A DNA stretch of 41,681 nucleotides from Phycisphaerae bacterium (GTDB lineage: Bacteria > Planctomycetota > Phycisphaerae > UBA1845), in NCBI GenBank assembly GCA_029260055.1, contig JAJDDX010000021.1, forward strand, positions 1 to 41,681, given 5' to 3'. The notes beneath the pieces were generated by a model. The model was not told the DNA's origin. It searched no databases and was given only the letters and a program-made list of their open reading frames with translations. Of this stretch, positions 40,395 to 41,681 are shown piece after piece; the stretch's first letter is position 1; the number at the start of each line of letters is the position of its first letter. A program made the translations under genes and the position numbers.

Positions 40395-41527
40395 CGTCGG
40401 CTATATACAAGGCGCAAAGCCTGGGGGTGCATTGGCATTGCAGTGGGTAGTCCGCCATTGAGTCCGGCGTCCAGTTGTTCGGGTGAGATCGGAACGCCAC
40501 CAACGCGTCGGATATACTTCGCTTCGGCTGTAGCTGGATCGTCCCCGAGATAGATTGCCACCGCTTTGACCGACCACCCGGCAGCGTCCAGACGTGAAGC
40601 GCAGGCGTGACGCAGGTTCTTAAACTTGAAGTAGGGAACGCCGGCGAGCTCGAAGGCGGGTTTCCAATGGCGTTTGCGGAAGTTGTTCAGGTTGATCGGC
40701 CGACCGAATCCGTTGACGAACACAAGGTCCTTGCCGGTGCCTGGTGGGTAGAGATCCAGGACGGCGATCGCGGCGCGGCCAATCGGGATCGTTCGCCGCG
40801 ATCGCTCTGTCTTTGCATTGGTGATGACGGTCCCGTCACGACCTTGAGCAATCGTCACGCGTGAGTTCTTGCGATCGATATCGCAGTGGCGAAGGCCGAG
40901 GACTTCGGTCGGTCGCATTCCGGTCTCTACTCGCCAACGCGCAAAGCCGTAGACCCAAGGCGGTGCGTTGTGCTCGAGGTAGTCGAGAATAGTTTGCAAG
41001 TGCTTTTCATCGGGAGCGCGATCGGCGTCGGTCTTTTCTTCGCGGAGTTTGCGGACTCGTCGGAAGTTTAACTGAACGGCGGGATCGCATTGACCGACGA
41101 GCACCGCGTCACGGATCATGGCGGCAAACGCGTGGTGTACAACCCGGTTGGCGGTTGAGTTTTTACGACCATCCCTGATCACCAGGCGTTGCAGGCGCAG
41201 CAGATGGGGGGCTGTCAGTTCGCAGAGTTCGATCCCGCCGAGCTCGGCTTTGTGGATCCACTTGTTTAGGACGACGCCGCGGTTTTTCGTCCAACCCTCG
41301 CCGACGATCAACCCGCTCTCTCCTGTCGCCCAGACAGAAAGGAACTCCGTGACGGTCACGATACCCCTACCGAACCAGTGGCGCACCGGCAGGTGCAATG
41401 ACTTCAGCGGATTTTTTTTATGAAACGCGAAAGACCGACCCTGTTTCGGATTTCCAACAGCGTCGCGCACTTTCAAAGCACACGGCAAGCCATGGGTTAG
41501 GCGCTGTGCGCTATGCGGTGCGCACAT
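40391..41527 (-). CDS. Tyrosine recombinase (phage integrase)
   Basis: A tyrosine-recombinase catalytic domain in the C-terminal 200 residues: arginine in E-T-G-M-R-P-T-E, a lysine in the T-K-A-E-R-S-R-R-T-I-P-like hairpin, R in F-K-N-L-R-H-A-C-A-S, then L-G-D-D and the tyrosine nucleophile in A-E-A-K-Y-I-R-R. The usual first histidine of H-x-x-R is lysine and the L-G-H histidine is aspartate (L-G-D). The N-terminal part has a core-binding domain with an L-H-L-P-V stretch. The frame is open to a TTG at 41623; ATG 41527 (378 residues) or GTG 41359 (322, better ribosome-binding site) are likelier starts. It abuts the tRNA-Val attachment site. Confidence 0.85.
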   Translation of the reverse strand: MCAPHSAQRLTHGLPCALKVRDAVGNPKQGRSFAFHKKNPLKSLHLPVRHWFGRGIVTVTEFLSVWATGESGLIVGEGWTKNRGVVLNKWIHKAELGGIELCELTAPHLLRLQRLVIRDGRKNSTANRVVHHAFAAMIRDAVLVGQCDPAVQLNFRRVRKLREEKTDADRAPDEKHLQTILDYLEHNAPPWVYGFARWRVETGMRPTEVLGLRHCDIDRKNSRVTIAQGRDGTVITNAKTERSRRTIPIGRAAIAVLDLYPPGTGKDLVFVNGFGRPINLNNFRKRHWKPAFELAGVPYFKFKNLRHACASRLDAAGWSVKAVAIYLGDDPATAEAKYIRRVGGVPISPEQLDAGLNGGLPTAMPMHPQALRLVYSRR

Positions 41528-41623
41528 GGGTGAGAAAATAGTTGACGGGGGAGTGTGGTCGGGGCTATACCGATATCCACACACCGAGCAGAACACCCCC
41601 GTTCGGCCCAACTCTTGTAACAA

Positions 41624-41679
41624 AGAGCACTAGCCTCACATGCTAGGGGTCCCTGGTTCGAGTCCAGGTGCGATCACCA
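41624..41679 (+). other. Attachment site: 3' part of tRNA-Val(CAC)
   Basis: The last 56 bases fold as the 3' part of a tRNA: GAGC of the D-stem, anticodon stem CTAGC/GCTAG with loop CTCACAT (anticodon CAC at 41637-41639), a 5-base variable loop, T-stem CCTGG/CCAGG around TTCGAGT, acceptor strand TGCGATC, then A and CCA. The 5' half is missing: bases before 41624 do not pair with the acceptor strand. This fits the phage-host junction left by integration into a tRNA-Val gene (attR, or attP if the molecule is circular). Confidence 0.8.
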
Positions 41680-41681
41680 TC

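Overview
This window looks like the right-hand two thirds of an integrated lambda-like siphovirus (prophage), running from the head-gene operon to the integrase and attachment site. Gene order follows lambda: gpW-like joiner, portal, protease with nested scaffold, decoration, major capsid, connector proteins, tail terminator, tail tube, frameshifted chaperone, tape measure, then L, K and I/J tail-tip proteins. It ends at 41624-41679 in the 3' part of a tRNA-Val(CAC) gene whose 5' half is absent, as expected of an attachment site used by the adjacent tyrosine recombinase. Base composition is moderately GC-rich. The tail-fibre proteins carry many C-x-x-D-x-D-C type cysteine modules, familiar from Myxococcota, Binatia and related deltaproteobacterial lineages. 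A host in that range is an inference, not shown by the sequence.

Layout: (1) 1-11235, head and tail genes up to the tape measure, tightly overlapping and all on the plus strand. (2) 11303-16010, an accessory block inside the tail operon: a membrane protein, a lipoprotein, a 1058-bp inverted-repeat-bounded cassette carrying a Panacea-type toxin-antitoxin pair, a pentapeptide-repeat protein and a membrane-anchored nuclease-like protein. (3) 16228-33460, distal tail, tail tip and four fibre/spike genes, three with Sec-type signal peptides. (4) 33457-35227, probable lysis genes. (5) 35373-40394, a defence and toxin-antitoxin island. (6) 40391-41679, integrase and attachment site.

Three near-identical copies of a 23-bp palindrome (arm TCGATTCCAGA) sit at 107, 16228 and 23596. 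They precede the head operon, the distal-tail operon (just after the accessory block) and the fibre operon. This suggests one phage-encoded regulator controls three late transcripts. A zinc-ribbon fragment encoded just upstream of the first copy is a candidate, weakly supported.

The most notable systems are: a TIR-like plus caspase-like operon (36743-35373) resembling caspase-type Thoeris immunity; the PanAT-like pair inside a transposase-less element with 24-bp perfect inverted repeats and an 8-bp imperfect target duplication; a Fic operon with an altered catalytic motif behind a consensus promoter; and a run of virion-associated proteins that seem to carry secretion signals. All function calls come from reading motifs and gene order. 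No database search was run.
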